Source: Marinifilum flexuosum
Lineage (GTDB): Bacteria; Bacteroidota; Bacteroidia; Bacteroidales; Marinifilaceae
DNA length: 64,000 bases
Assembly (NCBI RefSeq): GCF_003610555.1
Contig: NZ_RAPQ01000014.1
Location: 1-64,000, forward strand
Direction of reading: 5' to 3'
Shown: one piece after another, positions 25,659 to 34,031 of the stretch
Numbering within the stretch: position 1 is the first letter of the stretch
How the letters are laid out: the number at the start of each line of letters is the position of its first letter
Notes under the pieces: generated by a model
The model's input: the letters and a program-made list of their open reading frames with translations, nothing else
Told to the model about the DNA's origin: nothing
Databases searched by the model: none
Translations under genes and position numbers: made by a program

Positions 25659-26525
25659 TTAACAACAACATGAATTGGAATTGGCATCACCATCTTTACA
25701 ATCACAATCGCAACTTGCTTCCGGTTCCTCTTTGCAATTGCAGTCGCAAGCACATTTCTCTTCTTTTTTCTCTTCTACTTTATCCGCTCCACTGCAACAA
25801 GCTCGACGCTCTTCCTCTGCCATTTGTAATTGATCTTTCTTCAATAATGACACCTGGAAATTCTTTCTTCTTGCACTCAGTACCGAATAAACATCATCAT
25901 TCTGAATTTGTTCGAGTATATCCGTTTTTTTATTTTCAGAACCATCTCCATCTCCTCCATCAATCGGACTTTCGGCATATTTAGGAAAAATGATTGCATT
26001 TTGTGAACAAACCCTGGCACAGGCAGGACACATGTCTTTGCAATTTGCCGAAGCTGATACTACAACTGTTCCATCATCTTCAACCGAGTAAACGCTAAAC
26101 AAACAGAAGTTCAAACACTTTCTACAGCCGTTGCAACGTTCATAATCGATTACCGGATACCAAGGTTTCCACTCATCAGAATATTTAATCTTTAGTGGTT
26201 CACCTGTTCCCGATTCCAAACTTGAAATCAATTCCTCCTTTTCATCATCAATATGAAGATATTCGGTTGCCAGTTCTTCATTCCTGCGACCCGTATTATC
26301 TACCAAGTGTTGCATGGCACGAGCCTGACAGCCAAAAACAAGAGCATCCTTGGCTGTGTACAGACTTTCCAAATCATCCGGGTTCTTAAGAATTGTACCA
26401 CACATATCTTCAATATAAGTGAAGCCAATATTCTTCTCTTCCAGAGTCTCTATCAATTTTTGAACAGACCCTTTTTCGATTTTTCCATCTTTCTCACAAC
26501 CACATATAAATATTTGCTTACTCAT
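25659..26525 (-). CDS. Ferredoxin-domain protein with Cys-rich tail
   Basis: Protein of 288 residues. The N-terminal 105 residues start IFICGCEKDG and carry scattered Cys (8, 10, 42, 66). Two 4Fe-4S clusters are predicted from Cys at 131, 134, 137, 141 and at 162, 166, 169, 173. The last 46 residues hold twelve Cys (C243, C244, C258 to C264 alternating, C272 to C276 alternating, then CCC at the end) in an acidic, Lys-rich context. This tail looks like a metal-binding or cluster-carrying region and is unusual for a ferredoxin. No signal peptide, so cytoplasmic. Likely electron carrier for the neighbouring radical SAM or flavin enzymes; that is inference. Confidence 0.75.
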   Translation of the reverse strand: MSKQIFICGCEKDGKIEKGSVQKLIETLEEKNIGFTYIEDMCGTILKNPDDLESLYTAKDALVFGCQARAMQHLVDNTGRRNEELATEYLHIDDEKEELISSLESGTGEPLKIKYSDEWKPWYPVIDYERCNGCRKCLNFCLFSVYSVEDDGTVVVSASANCKDMCPACARVCSQNAIIFPKYAESPIDGGDGDGSENKKTDILEQIQNDDVYSVLSARRKNFQVSLLKKDQLQMAEEERRACCSGADKVEEKKEEKCACDCNCKEEPEASCDCDCKDGDANSNSCCC

Positions 26526-26589
26526 AGTCTAAGTTTTAAGTAACAGAAAACATTCATTTAAAAAAACAAGTGCCTCAACTTTTGGTTCG

Positions 26590-26640
26590 ATTCTTAACAA
26601 TTAATAATTACTCATTGTTAATTATTAATTGCCTTAATAT
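26590..26640. repeat. AT-rich TTAATTATTAAT repeat at gene end
   Basis: An AT-rich stretch (ACTCATTGTTAATTATTAATTGCC-like) covers the last codons and the stop of the propeller lipoprotein gene (stop at 26618). Very similar stretches cover the 3' ends of the genes ending at 19853, 30066 and 36113. Dispersed repeat that supplies stop codons. Confidence 0.5.
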
Positions 26641-27841
26641 CATATGCCATTAATGCATCGCCATGACGGATATACAATATCCCATTATTGATAACAGGTT
26701 GAGCAAAGTGCTCTTTAGTTCCTTTGGTAATTTTAAATTGACTTACCAATTCCATTTTTTCCGGACTTACTTCTACCAATCCAACTTGTCCTCTCTCGTT
26801 ATAACAATACAGCATACCATCGGCAGCAATACTCGAGCCTCTACCAAATTTCAAAGTATCTCTGGTTTTACCAGTTTCTGCATCAACACTCTTCCAAGAT
26901 TTCTTGCGATGTGCCGAAGCAATGATTTTACCATTAAGCTTCACAACACCACCCATGATGTTATCCAATTCTTCATTTCTCCACACCTCAGTAATCTTAG
27001 TACCCTCGTCTTCCAGTTTCAATTTCACAGTACCATTTCCACATCCGGTAACGTAATACAAATATCCATCTTCATAAATCGGTGTATTTCCATTTACATC
27101 ACCTTTGGTAGTATCCTGCTGGTGAGTCCATAAGGTTTTACCTGTTTGCGATTCCACGGCTAACAAAGCATGTTCCGAGAAGGTTACCAATACATTTCTT
27201 GTTGGATATTCAATCAATAAAGGAGAACAATATGCAGGCATTTCACCAACACCCGAATTGATCCATTTGGTTTCTCCTGTAAATCGATCCAGTGCAATAA
27301 TGTTTTTTTCTTTCCCTCCTGGAGCAGCAAAAACCAAATCGCCATCTACCAAAAGAGACTGAGAATATCCAAAACGTGTATTTTTACCTTCAAATTTTTC
27401 CAACATATTGATTTTCCACTTCAATTTACCTGTTTCAGCATGGATACAAGCAACATCTCCCAAACCAGAAGCTACGTAAACCAAACTATCAACAACAGTT
27501 GGAGCAGAACGAGATCCGATAAAATTCTTCATCCAATCTTTACCAAATTCTGTTTTCCAAAGCATCTTCCCTTCCAAATCCATTGCAATTAAATAAGCAA
27601 TGCTATCCACCTCTCCATTCAAATAAATGTTATTATCAGTAACAACAGGCGATCCATAACCATTTCCAACACCTTCTGCATCCCAAAGAAGCTTTGGACC
27701 ATCCTTCGGCCACTCTTTTAAAAGATTCGTTTCCGCATAAATTCCCGAGCGGTTTTCACCTCTCCATTCGCTTACTTTTTTCTGTTTCGATGTACATGAA
27801 AACAGCGACAATGCCATTAAGATTAAGACGTAGTTCTTCAT
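26618..27841 (-). CDS. PQQ-like beta-propeller lipoprotein
   Basis: Protein of 407 residues with a lipoprotein signal (MKNYVLILMALSLFSC, lipobox LFSC). The mature part is a seven- or eight-bladed propeller with PQQ-type repeats (AxTGKLxW-like turns) and opens with WRGENRSGIY and LLKEWPKDGPKLLW. Two more genes in the cluster (40630-41877 and 41910-43121) share this opening. None shows the active-site residues of true PQQ dehydrogenases that I could point to, so a binding or scaffold role is as likely as an enzyme role. The start at 27841 is preferred to a TTG at 27880. It follows the ABC ATPase gene by 10 nt. Confidence 0.85.
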   Translation of the reverse strand: MKNYVLILMALSLFSCTSKQKKVSEWRGENRSGIYAETNLLKEWPKDGPKLLWDAEGVGNGYGSPVVTDNNIYLNGEVDSIAYLIAMDLEGKMLWKTEFGKDWMKNFIGSRSAPTVVDSLVYVASGLGDVACIHAETGKLKWKINMLEKFEGKNTRFGYSQSLLVDGDLVFAAPGGKEKNIIALDRFTGETKWINSGVGEMPAYCSPLLIEYPTRNVLVTFSEHALLAVESQTGKTLWTHQQDTTKGDVNGNTPIYEDGYLYYVTGCGNGTVKLKLEDEGTKITEVWRNEELDNIMGGVVKLNGKIIASAHRKKSWKSVDAETGKTRDTLKFGRGSSIAADGMLYCYNERGQVGLVEVSPEKMELVSQFKITKGTKEHFAQPVINNGILYIRHGDALMAYDIKAINN

Positions 27842-27851
27842 TTGTGTGGGT

Positions 27852-28532
27852 TTAGATTTTAGATAATTTTCCGTTATCAAGTTTGTATATATTCTTCATT
27901 TTTTTTGCCAGATCCATTGAATGGGTAACCACTACAAGTGTTACTTTTTGTTTTTCGTTGATCGATACCAATAAATCTCCAAGTTGATCAGCCGATTGCT
28001 TGTCCAAGGAACCTGTTGGCTCATCGGCCAATAACAATCCTGGTTGATGAATTAAAGCACGCACTACAGCAGTTCTTTGACACTCTCCACCCGACATTTG
28101 TCCAGGCAATTGACTTATTTGACCTGACAAACCAACAAAATCAATCAATTCCTGAGCTCTTTGTTCTGCCTCAACTTTTAACTTCTTATCTTTTTCAGGG
28201 ATCAAGGGCACCAATACATTCTCAATTAAACTCAATTGAGGCAATAGGTGATGCGATTGAAAAATGAATCCTAGATTTCTGTTTCTGAATTGAGCTATTT
28301 TATCTTCTGCCAGCTTCCCAATTTCTCTTTCGCCATGAAAAATTACTCCCGAATTGGCATGATCCAACGAACTAATCAAATTCAACAAAGTACTCTTACC
28401 AGAACCCGATGGTCCAACAATTGCAATCGAATCACCCGATTCTATTTTTAAGGATAAATCGTCAAGAACCATTCTCTTTTCCTTGCCCGAAACCTGATAG
28501 TATTTTGAAATTTGCTTTAACTCTATTTCCAT
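27852..28532 (-). CDS. ABC transporter ATP-binding protein (LolD/MacB-like)
   Basis: ATPase of 226 residues. Walker A is GPSGSGKST near residue 40, signature MSGGECQR near residue 146, Walker B LLLADEPTGSLD near residue 167, and the H-loop lies in VVVTHS. This is the LolD/MacB/FtsE group, which normally works with a FtsX-type permease. No such permease lies in this window; the nearest membrane proteins in the cluster are the NapH-like protein and the anchored propeller. It may use a distant permease. The upstream 300 nt contain a periodic TTCTCC array. Confidence 0.92.
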   Translation of the reverse strand: MEIELKQISKYYQVSGKEKRMVLDDLSLKIESGDSIAIVGPSGSGKSTLLNLISSLDHANSGVIFHGEREIGKLAEDKIAQFRNRNLGFIFQSHHLLPQLSLIENVLVPLIPEKDKKLKVEAEQRAQELIDFVGLSGQISQLPGQMSGGECQRTAVVRALIHQPGLLLADEPTGSLDKQSADQLGDLLVSINEKQKVTLVVVTHSMDLAKKMKNIYKLDNGKLSKI

Positions 28533-28626
28533 GCTTGTTATCTTTTCGAATCCTTAAAATATTACTATTCGCTTTTTAAATCACTTTTTTTCGCTCTATG
28601 CCCCAATTTTCCTGATAAAATCTACT

Positions 28627-28845
28627 TTCTCCGCAAATTGTTATTGGTTCATCATTATTTAAAAGCTCTCACCGCCTCCATGGGGTCTTTCTCCATCACA
28701 ATAATCCATTCTCCAGGTAAATGACTCATTTCTCCAGCATTTTTTCACGTTCTCCAAGTCATTTACCCAATTCTCCGGCAAAACAACCCGTTCTCCAGCA
28801 AAAAATCCGTTCTCCACGGGGCTTTCATAAGATTTACCTTTCTCC
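28627..28845. repeat. Periodic TTCTCC array, about 20.5-bp period
   Basis: The word TTCTCC starts at 28627, 28689, 28709, 28730, 28750, 28771, 28791, 28810 and 28840. The intervals 20, 21, 20, 21, 20 and 19 in the central part are strikingly even, and 28627 to 28689 is close to three periods. The sequence between words varies. It fills the 301-nt gap before the ABC ATPase gene and runs into the end of the propeller gene at 28834. A single short open frame across it (28659-28865) looks like chance. Regular spacing of two helical turns suggests protein binding or a decayed tandem array. Confidence 0.65.
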
Positions 28846-29943
28846 AAAAACATAAACAGATCCATCCATTGATGTCACCACAATCATTCCTTCCACCACG
28901 GCCGGTGTTCCAATTAATGCCCTTCCAATTTCATATGACCAGATTTTCTGACCATTCTCTTTATTTAGCAAATACACTCTTCCATCACCTGAAGCCATTA
29001 CCACTGCATTGGTAGCAATTACAGGTGATGCCTCTATCTTGTTTCTGGTTTTAAATTGCCATTTTATTTTTCCCGATTTCTTATCAAAACAGTACACCTG
29101 TCTGTTCTCTGCTCCAATAATCACGATATCATTGGCAATGGCAGGCGATCCCAAATATGAAATTGCTCCTTCTTTCTTCCAGTTCACCTGATTTTTCTTA
29201 AAATCCACACAGTAAAACTCACCATCGTGATTTCCGAAGAATGCATGATTCCCATCCAAGGCAACTGATGAAGCGATATAGGTCTGGATATCCAACTTAT
29301 TCTTCGATTTTCCTGTCTTCACATCCACTTGATGCAAAAATCCGTCACAACCACCAAACATGGCAATTTCGCCATTGCATGATGCTGCTCCATTAATGTA
29401 GTTATCCGATTCATACTCCCACAACTTCTTTCCAGACTTCGCATCCATGCAATACAATTTAAAATCGTAGGAACCGAATAGGATTCTTTTCTGCTTGCTA
29501 GTTTTATCGTAAAACCAATTTGCCGATCCTGAAACTTGACCTTCAGTTACAAACTTCCATTTCACCTCGCCAGTACCGGCATTCAGGCAATAGAAAGTCC
29601 CATCCAAAGCTCCAAAATATACATTTCCATCCAAGTATAAAGGCGATGCTTCTACCGAAGTCTCCGCATTGAACTTCCACTTCAACTCTCCCTCATTACT
29701 TAAGGCATACAGGTTACCATCATTCGATCCAACATAAATGATCCCATTGCGAACAATGGGCGATGATTTAATGGCATCACCAGTTTTGTACGACCACAAA
29801 AGAGATGGATTCTTAGGCAATTCTGCTTGAGTGATACCCCTCAACTGCGCATTCCCGCGAAAAGAAAGCCAGTTGTGTTTGTTTTGAGCTATTGATGATA
29901 GACTCAAAGCGATTGTTAATATGGTTAAGAATAGTTGTTTCAT
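28834..29943 (-). CDS. Exported PQQ-like beta-propeller protein
   Basis: Protein of 369 residues with a Sec signal peptide (MKQLFLTILTIALSLSSIAQ). The mature part is a regular propeller with blades such as YALSNEGELKWKFN, YCLNAGTGEVKWKF and YCMDAKSGKKLWEYE, the PQQ-type repeat also seen in BamB. It opens with WLSFRGNAQLRG. No lipobox is seen, so it may be a soluble periplasmic protein. It sits between the GltD-like gene and the ABC ATPase gene on the same strand, with gaps filled by repeats on both sides. Function unknown. Confidence 0.85.
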   Translation of the reverse strand: MKQLFLTILTIALSLSSIAQNKHNWLSFRGNAQLRGITQAELPKNPSLLWSYKTGDAIKSSPIVRNGIIYVGSNDGNLYALSNEGELKWKFNAETSVEASPLYLDGNVYFGALDGTFYCLNAGTGEVKWKFVTEGQVSGSANWFYDKTSKQKRILFGSYDFKLYCMDAKSGKKLWEYESDNYINGAASCNGEIAMFGGCDGFLHQVDVKTGKSKNKLDIQTYIASSVALDGNHAFFGNHDGEFYCVDFKKNQVNWKKEGAISYLGSPAIANDIVIIGAENRQVYCFDKKSGKIKWQFKTRNKIEASPVIATNAVVMASGDGRVYLLNKENGQKIWSYEIGRALIGTPAVVEGMIVVTSMDGSVYVFGER

Positions 29944-29950
29944 ATGTTTT

Positions 29951-29996
29951 CCTCATCCCCTAAACCCTTCTCCTTGAGAAGAAGGGGAATGGAGCT
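29951..29996. repeat. CCCTTCTCC-type palindromic repeat
   Basis: CCCTTCTCC and GAGAAGAAGGGG arms around TTGA. The copy at 61870-61911 has the same arms in near-perfect form. It lies between the propeller gene and the GltD-like gene. Confidence 0.55.
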
Positions 29997-30065
29997 GCTA
30001 TTATTTAATTTCTTATCTCAATCCCTCTACTTGAGGTGATATTATTAATTGTTAATTACCAATTC

Positions 30066-31601
30066 TTAATTAGAGCGAAGCGATAATGCTCCCGTTGGAC
30101 ATGCCTCCGCACATTCCTTTCCTGCAATGCTTAATGCTTGTTTCAATTGCTGATTAAAAGGAACAGCCACTTTCACCGTAAAACCTCTGCCAACATTGGT
30201 CAATCCGGTTTTCTCTCCATGCCTTTCGGCGATTTCAATACACAATCCACATTTGATACATTTTTCCGGTTCATAAATCACCGAATCATGGTTGAAGTAT
30301 TTCACTACAGAATTTCTTTCGCCTAGAGCAAATCTTCTGCGATCTATCTTGTATTCTTCTGCACAATCTCTCAAACGGCAATTGTCCAACTTACGACAAT
30401 CGCAATGCATGCAACGCTTTGCTTCTGCAATGGCTTCTTCTTTTGTAAATCCTTTTGGAGATTTTGCTTCCACCCGATCTCCCTCAACCGATTCCTTCAA
30501 ATATTCAGCCAATTCCTCTTTACGAAGGGTTCCAAATCGTGAGTTGAATAATCTCTCAGTTGCCTTGGCCTTGCCTTCATTTAAATAAGCATCAACCGAC
30601 CAGGCAGCTTCCTTACCCATAGCAATGGCTTTCACTGCCATTTTCTGAGTTCGAATTACACTACCACATGCAAATACCTTTGGATGGGATGTAGCATAAG
30701 TTCCGGCATCCACGTTCAGTCCAGTCTTTCCAGCTTCCAGACCAAATTTTTCTCCATCCGTTCCATTAGCAAGAATCACCGCATCGTACTCTTGCTTTAG
30801 GGATTCAAACTTCTCTTTTGAAACTTCAGTATTGCAATTCTTTACCAATCCTAGTTGATCTAAAACAGCAACTTCTCTTGCTATCACTTCTGTTGGCAAG
30901 TCACCATTTAAGACTGATGCCAATAACATTCCGCCAACACCTTCATATTTTTCAAACAGCTCACAATCGTGTCCTTTCAACAATAAATGATAAGCGGCTG
31001 AAAGTCCGGATGCGCCTCCTCCAACAATTGCAACTTTCTTGCCGCTTGCCTTCTTTTTTTCAAGCAAATAATCTTGAGTTTCCTCTTCCGAGAATCGCTT
31101 CAACAAACAAATGGATACAGATTGGTCCACATCTTTCCTGCGACAGACTTTTTCGCAAGGAGCCGAGCATACATATCCCAAAATCCCTGGAAGGGCAATT
31201 TCCTCTTTTACAATTCTCAATGCCTTATCGAACTGATTATTGGCAATAAATCGATTCATTTTAGGAATATCCATATATGCTGGACAAGCCACACGACATG
31301 GAGCCTCGCAATCACCAACATGATCACTCATTAAAAGCTCAATGGCTTCCTTTCTGGCTTCTTTTACCTCTGAATCCTCACTTGCCAAATCCATTCCATC
31401 CACTACCTTGGTAGCACAAGAAGGAATCATTTGCTGATTGGCATTGTTTTTCACCATACAAACCATACAGGTAGGATGATTGCTACATCCTTCCATATAG
31501 CACATGCTTGGAATATGAATCCCTGCAGAACGGGCTGCATTTAAAATGCTAGTTCCCTCCGCAACTGTAATGGTCTGATTGTCTATTTTAATTGTTGGCA
31601 T
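30066..31601 (-). CDS. FeS flavoprotein, GltD/NuoG-like, lacking NAD(P)H domain
   Basis: Protein of 511 residues. Residues 1-80 are a NuoG-type 2Fe-2S domain (Cys 34, 45, 48, 62 likely ligands; MPTIKIDNQTITVAEG start). Residues 95-175 carry the GltD-type Cys set (98, 102, 106, 145, 149, 153). An FAD Rossmann motif, VGGGASG, is at 193-199. In GltD the phrase YDAVILANGT (272-281) is followed by an NAD(P)H-binding Rossmann domain of about 120 residues; here it passes within about 25 residues to the last FAD part (HPKVFACGSV at 306-315). Two more FeS motifs follow near the end. So electrons must come from a partner, probably the NuoE-NuoF fusion encoded just upstream. The ATG at 31601 is preferred to one at 31637. 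Confidence 0.82.
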   Translation of the reverse strand: MPTIKIDNQTITVAEGTSILNAARSAGIHIPSMCYMEGCSNHPTCMVCMVKNNANQQMIPSCATKVVDGMDLASEDSEVKEARKEAIELLMSDHVGDCEAPCRVACPAYMDIPKMNRFIANNQFDKALRIVKEEIALPGILGYVCSAPCEKVCRRKDVDQSVSICLLKRFSEEETQDYLLEKKKASGKKVAIVGGGASGLSAAYHLLLKGHDCELFEKYEGVGGMLLASVLNGDLPTEVIAREVAVLDQLGLVKNCNTEVSKEKFESLKQEYDAVILANGTDGEKFGLEAGKTGLNVDAGTYATSHPKVFACGSVIRTQKMAVKAIAMGKEAAWSVDAYLNEGKAKATERLFNSRFGTLRKEELAEYLKESVEGDRVEAKSPKGFTKEEAIAEAKRCMHCDCRKLDNCRLRDCAEEYKIDRRRFALGERNSVVKYFNHDSVIYEPEKCIKCGLCIEIAERHGEKTGLTNVGRGFTVKVAVPFNQQLKQALSIAGKECAEACPTGALSLRSN

Positions 31602-31689
31602 TATATTTCTTTTTGAAATCCATGAGTTAAAACTCATGGCAATTCATTTTATTTCTGATACCACGAACTAAAGTTGCATGGCTGTTCAT

Positions 31690-34029
31690 CTATTTTATTT
31701 CCACTGCATCCACCGGGCAAATCTGTTTACAGATATCGCATTTGATACACAACTCATTGTCTACAGTATGTAATTCATATGGCTTGGCCTGTATGGCATC
31801 TACCGGACAGCGTTGAGCACATTTGGTGCATCCTGTACAATCATCGTTAATTTCGTAGCGAATCAAGTTTTCACACTTTCCGGCAGGGCATTCGCCTTTA
31901 ATGTGAGCCTCATATTCATTACGGAAGTACTTTAATGTTGACAGTACAGGATTTGGCGCTGTTTTTCCCAAACCACAAATACTTCCCTTTTGAGTATTAA
32001 TGGCCAATTGCTCCAACAAATCCAAATCACTCAGTTTTCCCTTGCCTGACTTGATCTTTTCCAAAATCTCAAGCATTCGTCTTGTACCAATTCTACAGAA
32101 AGTACATCTACCACATGATTCTTCCTGGGTAAAAGACAAGAAATAATGAGCGATATCCACCATACAATCGGATTCGTCCAAGACGATCAATCCTCCAGAT
32201 CCCATCATGGCTCCTACTTCTTTTAAAGAATCAAAATCAATGGTTGTATCCGCCATTTCAGCAGGAATACACCCTCCTGATGGTCCACCAATTTGCACTG
32301 CCTTAAATTTCTTTCCATTGGCAATTCCTCCACCAATCTCTTCCACAATCTGACGAATGGTGATTCCCATTGGCACCTCAATCAAACCTCCTCGATTGAT
32401 CTTGCCTGCCAAAGCAAATACCTTGGTTCCCTTGCTGTTTTCTGTTCCAATCTCCTTGAAACTTTCTGCGCCATTGCGAATGATAAATGGCACCAACGAA
32501 AGGGTTTCAGTATTGTTGATTAAGGTTGGTTTATCCCACAAACCTTTTTCCGCCGGGTATGGCGGACGCAATTCAGGAATACCACGTTTCCCTTCAATAG
32601 AAGCAATTAATGCAGTTTCTTCTCCACATACAAAAGCTCCCGCTCCTTCGAACACCTTTAAATCGAAAGAAAAATCACTACCAAGGATATTCTCCCCAAT
32701 TAAGCCTTCTTTCTTGCAGATTTCCAGTCCTTCTTTTATGCGGGTTACTGCCAAAGGATACTCTGCACGAATGTACAAACGCCCTTCACTGGCACCTACA
32801 GCATAAGCTGCAATCAAAATCCCTTCAATAACTCTGAATGGGTAGGATTCCAATAACATTCTATCCATAAATGCTCCCGGATCTCCCTCATCTCCATTAC
32901 AGATGATGTATTTTTTATCGGCTTGGGCATTTTTCACCAAATTCCATTTGATAAAGGATGGAAAACCTGCTCCCCCACGGCCTTTTAATCCACTTTCTTC
33001 TATCTGAGCGATAATCTCATCCGGCGAAAGCTCTTTCAAACATTTTACAAATGCCTCAAAACCATTTTTCGATTTGTATTCTTCAAAATCTGATGGCTTA
33101 ATTTCTCCTCTATATTCAGTGGCAATGTTTACTTGTCCCTTTAAAAACTCTGCAATAGGTGTATCTTTTTCATTTGCATTGTACCTACTTGAGCTGATCG
33201 GAACATCCGAAAATGTTAAATTCTCAGCATAATTGTAGAATCTATTTTTGAAACGACTCATCCAATTTTCGGAGCGAAAGTGGTTTTTAATGATCTCACT
33301 TACCTCATTCGCTTTAATTTTTGTGTAAAAAGCGGGCTCTTCACCATCCTTGTGAATCTCCAACATTGGCACCTGGTTGCAAACACCAACACAGCCAACC
33401 TGTTTTACATCTACTTTTATCTGGTTATCGGCAAGTGTTCTTTCCAACTCTTCCTTTACTCCCGAACTACCACTTGCAATACAACAGGAACCTAATCCGA
33501 TTCGAATTTCTCCCTGTGAGATTCCATCTTCGGTAAGTTCACGTACCTGCTTTTCTTCGCTTGGAGCAAGATTTTTGAAATCTTCGATGATCTCAGCAAC
33601 CTTGCCGGTTTCTACATGTCCGTAGGTCACATCATCAATCTGTACAACAGGAGCAATGGTACAACATCCCAAACAAGCCACTTCTTCAATAGTAAATAGC
33701 TTATCCGCATCGGTATCACCTTCAGTAATTTTCAATTCACGTTTAAAACTATCGTAAACCTGCTTGGCTCCTTTTACGTGACAAGCCGTTCCAACACATA
33801 CTTTTACAATGTGCTTTCCTACTGGATGGTGTCGAAATTGAGAATAAAAAGTAGAGATTCCCGTAATCTGGGATTCCGTAATTTCCGTCGTATCGCAAAC
33901 TCTTTTCAAAGCCTCTTCAGGCAAATAGTTGAATTTCCCTTGAATGGCCTGAAGAATTGGAATCACTTTATCAGAATCTTTCCCTTTTTCAGCAATTATC
34001 TTGTCAACAATATTTTGAATCTCACTCAT
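31690..34029 (-). CDS. NuoE-NuoF fusion (HydC-HydB-like NADH module)
   Basis: Protein of 779 residues. Residues 1-160 are NuoE-like with a 2Fe-2S set (Cys 78, 83, 119, 123). Residues 170-255 are a second thioredoxin-like 2Fe-2S domain (Cys 182 or 183, 213, 217). Then comes NuoF: GRGGAGFPSF and GDEGDPGAFMDR for NADH and FMN, then CGRCTFCRIGTRR with the later GSICGLG Cys for a 4Fe-4S cluster. The C-terminal 60 residues hold two 4Fe-4S motifs (CTGCTKCAQRCP, CIKCDICKQICP). The order equals HydC joined to HydB of electron-bifurcating hydrogenases. No hydrogenase catalytic subunit is present, so it likely feeds NADH electrons to a different partner. The ATG at 34029 is preferred to a TTG at 34047. 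Confidence 0.93.
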   Translation of the reverse strand: MSEIQNIVDKIIAEKGKDSDKVIPILQAIQGKFNYLPEEALKRVCDTTEITESQITGISTFYSQFRHHPVGKHIVKVCVGTACHVKGAKQVYDSFKRELKITEGDTDADKLFTIEEVACLGCCTIAPVVQIDDVTYGHVETGKVAEIIEDFKNLAPSEEKQVRELTEDGISQGEIRIGLGSCCIASGSSGVKEELERTLADNQIKVDVKQVGCVGVCNQVPMLEIHKDGEEPAFYTKIKANEVSEIIKNHFRSENWMSRFKNRFYNYAENLTFSDVPISSSRYNANEKDTPIAEFLKGQVNIATEYRGEIKPSDFEEYKSKNGFEAFVKCLKELSPDEIIAQIEESGLKGRGGAGFPSFIKWNLVKNAQADKKYIICNGDEGDPGAFMDRMLLESYPFRVIEGILIAAYAVGASEGRLYIRAEYPLAVTRIKEGLEICKKEGLIGENILGSDFSFDLKVFEGAGAFVCGEETALIASIEGKRGIPELRPPYPAEKGLWDKPTLINNTETLSLVPFIIRNGAESFKEIGTENSKGTKVFALAGKINRGGLIEVPMGITIRQIVEEIGGGIANGKKFKAVQIGGPSGGCIPAEMADTTIDFDSLKEVGAMMGSGGLIVLDESDCMVDIAHYFLSFTQEESCGRCTFCRIGTRRMLEILEKIKSGKGKLSDLDLLEQLAINTQKGSICGLGKTAPNPVLSTLKYFRNEYEAHIKGECPAGKCENLIRYEINDDCTGCTKCAQRCPVDAIQAKPYELHTVDNELCIKCDICKQICPVDAVEIK

Positions 34030-34031
34030 AG

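Noticed and set aside
28627-28845. CRISPR array
   Set aside because: The conserved part is six bases; spacing 20-21 bp; no cas genes. Not compatible with CRISPR.
28659-28865. 68-codon open frame on the minus strand across the TTCTCC array
   Set aside because: It lies wholly in the periodic array, has no ribosome site or family resemblance, and overlaps the 3' end of the propeller gene. The array step of about 20.5 bp is not a multiple of three, so no protein repeat results.
31690-34029. Part of respiratory complex I
   Set aside because: NuoE and NuoF domains are fused and extended with two 4Fe-4S motifs as in bifurcating enzymes, and no membrane Nuo subunits are nearby.
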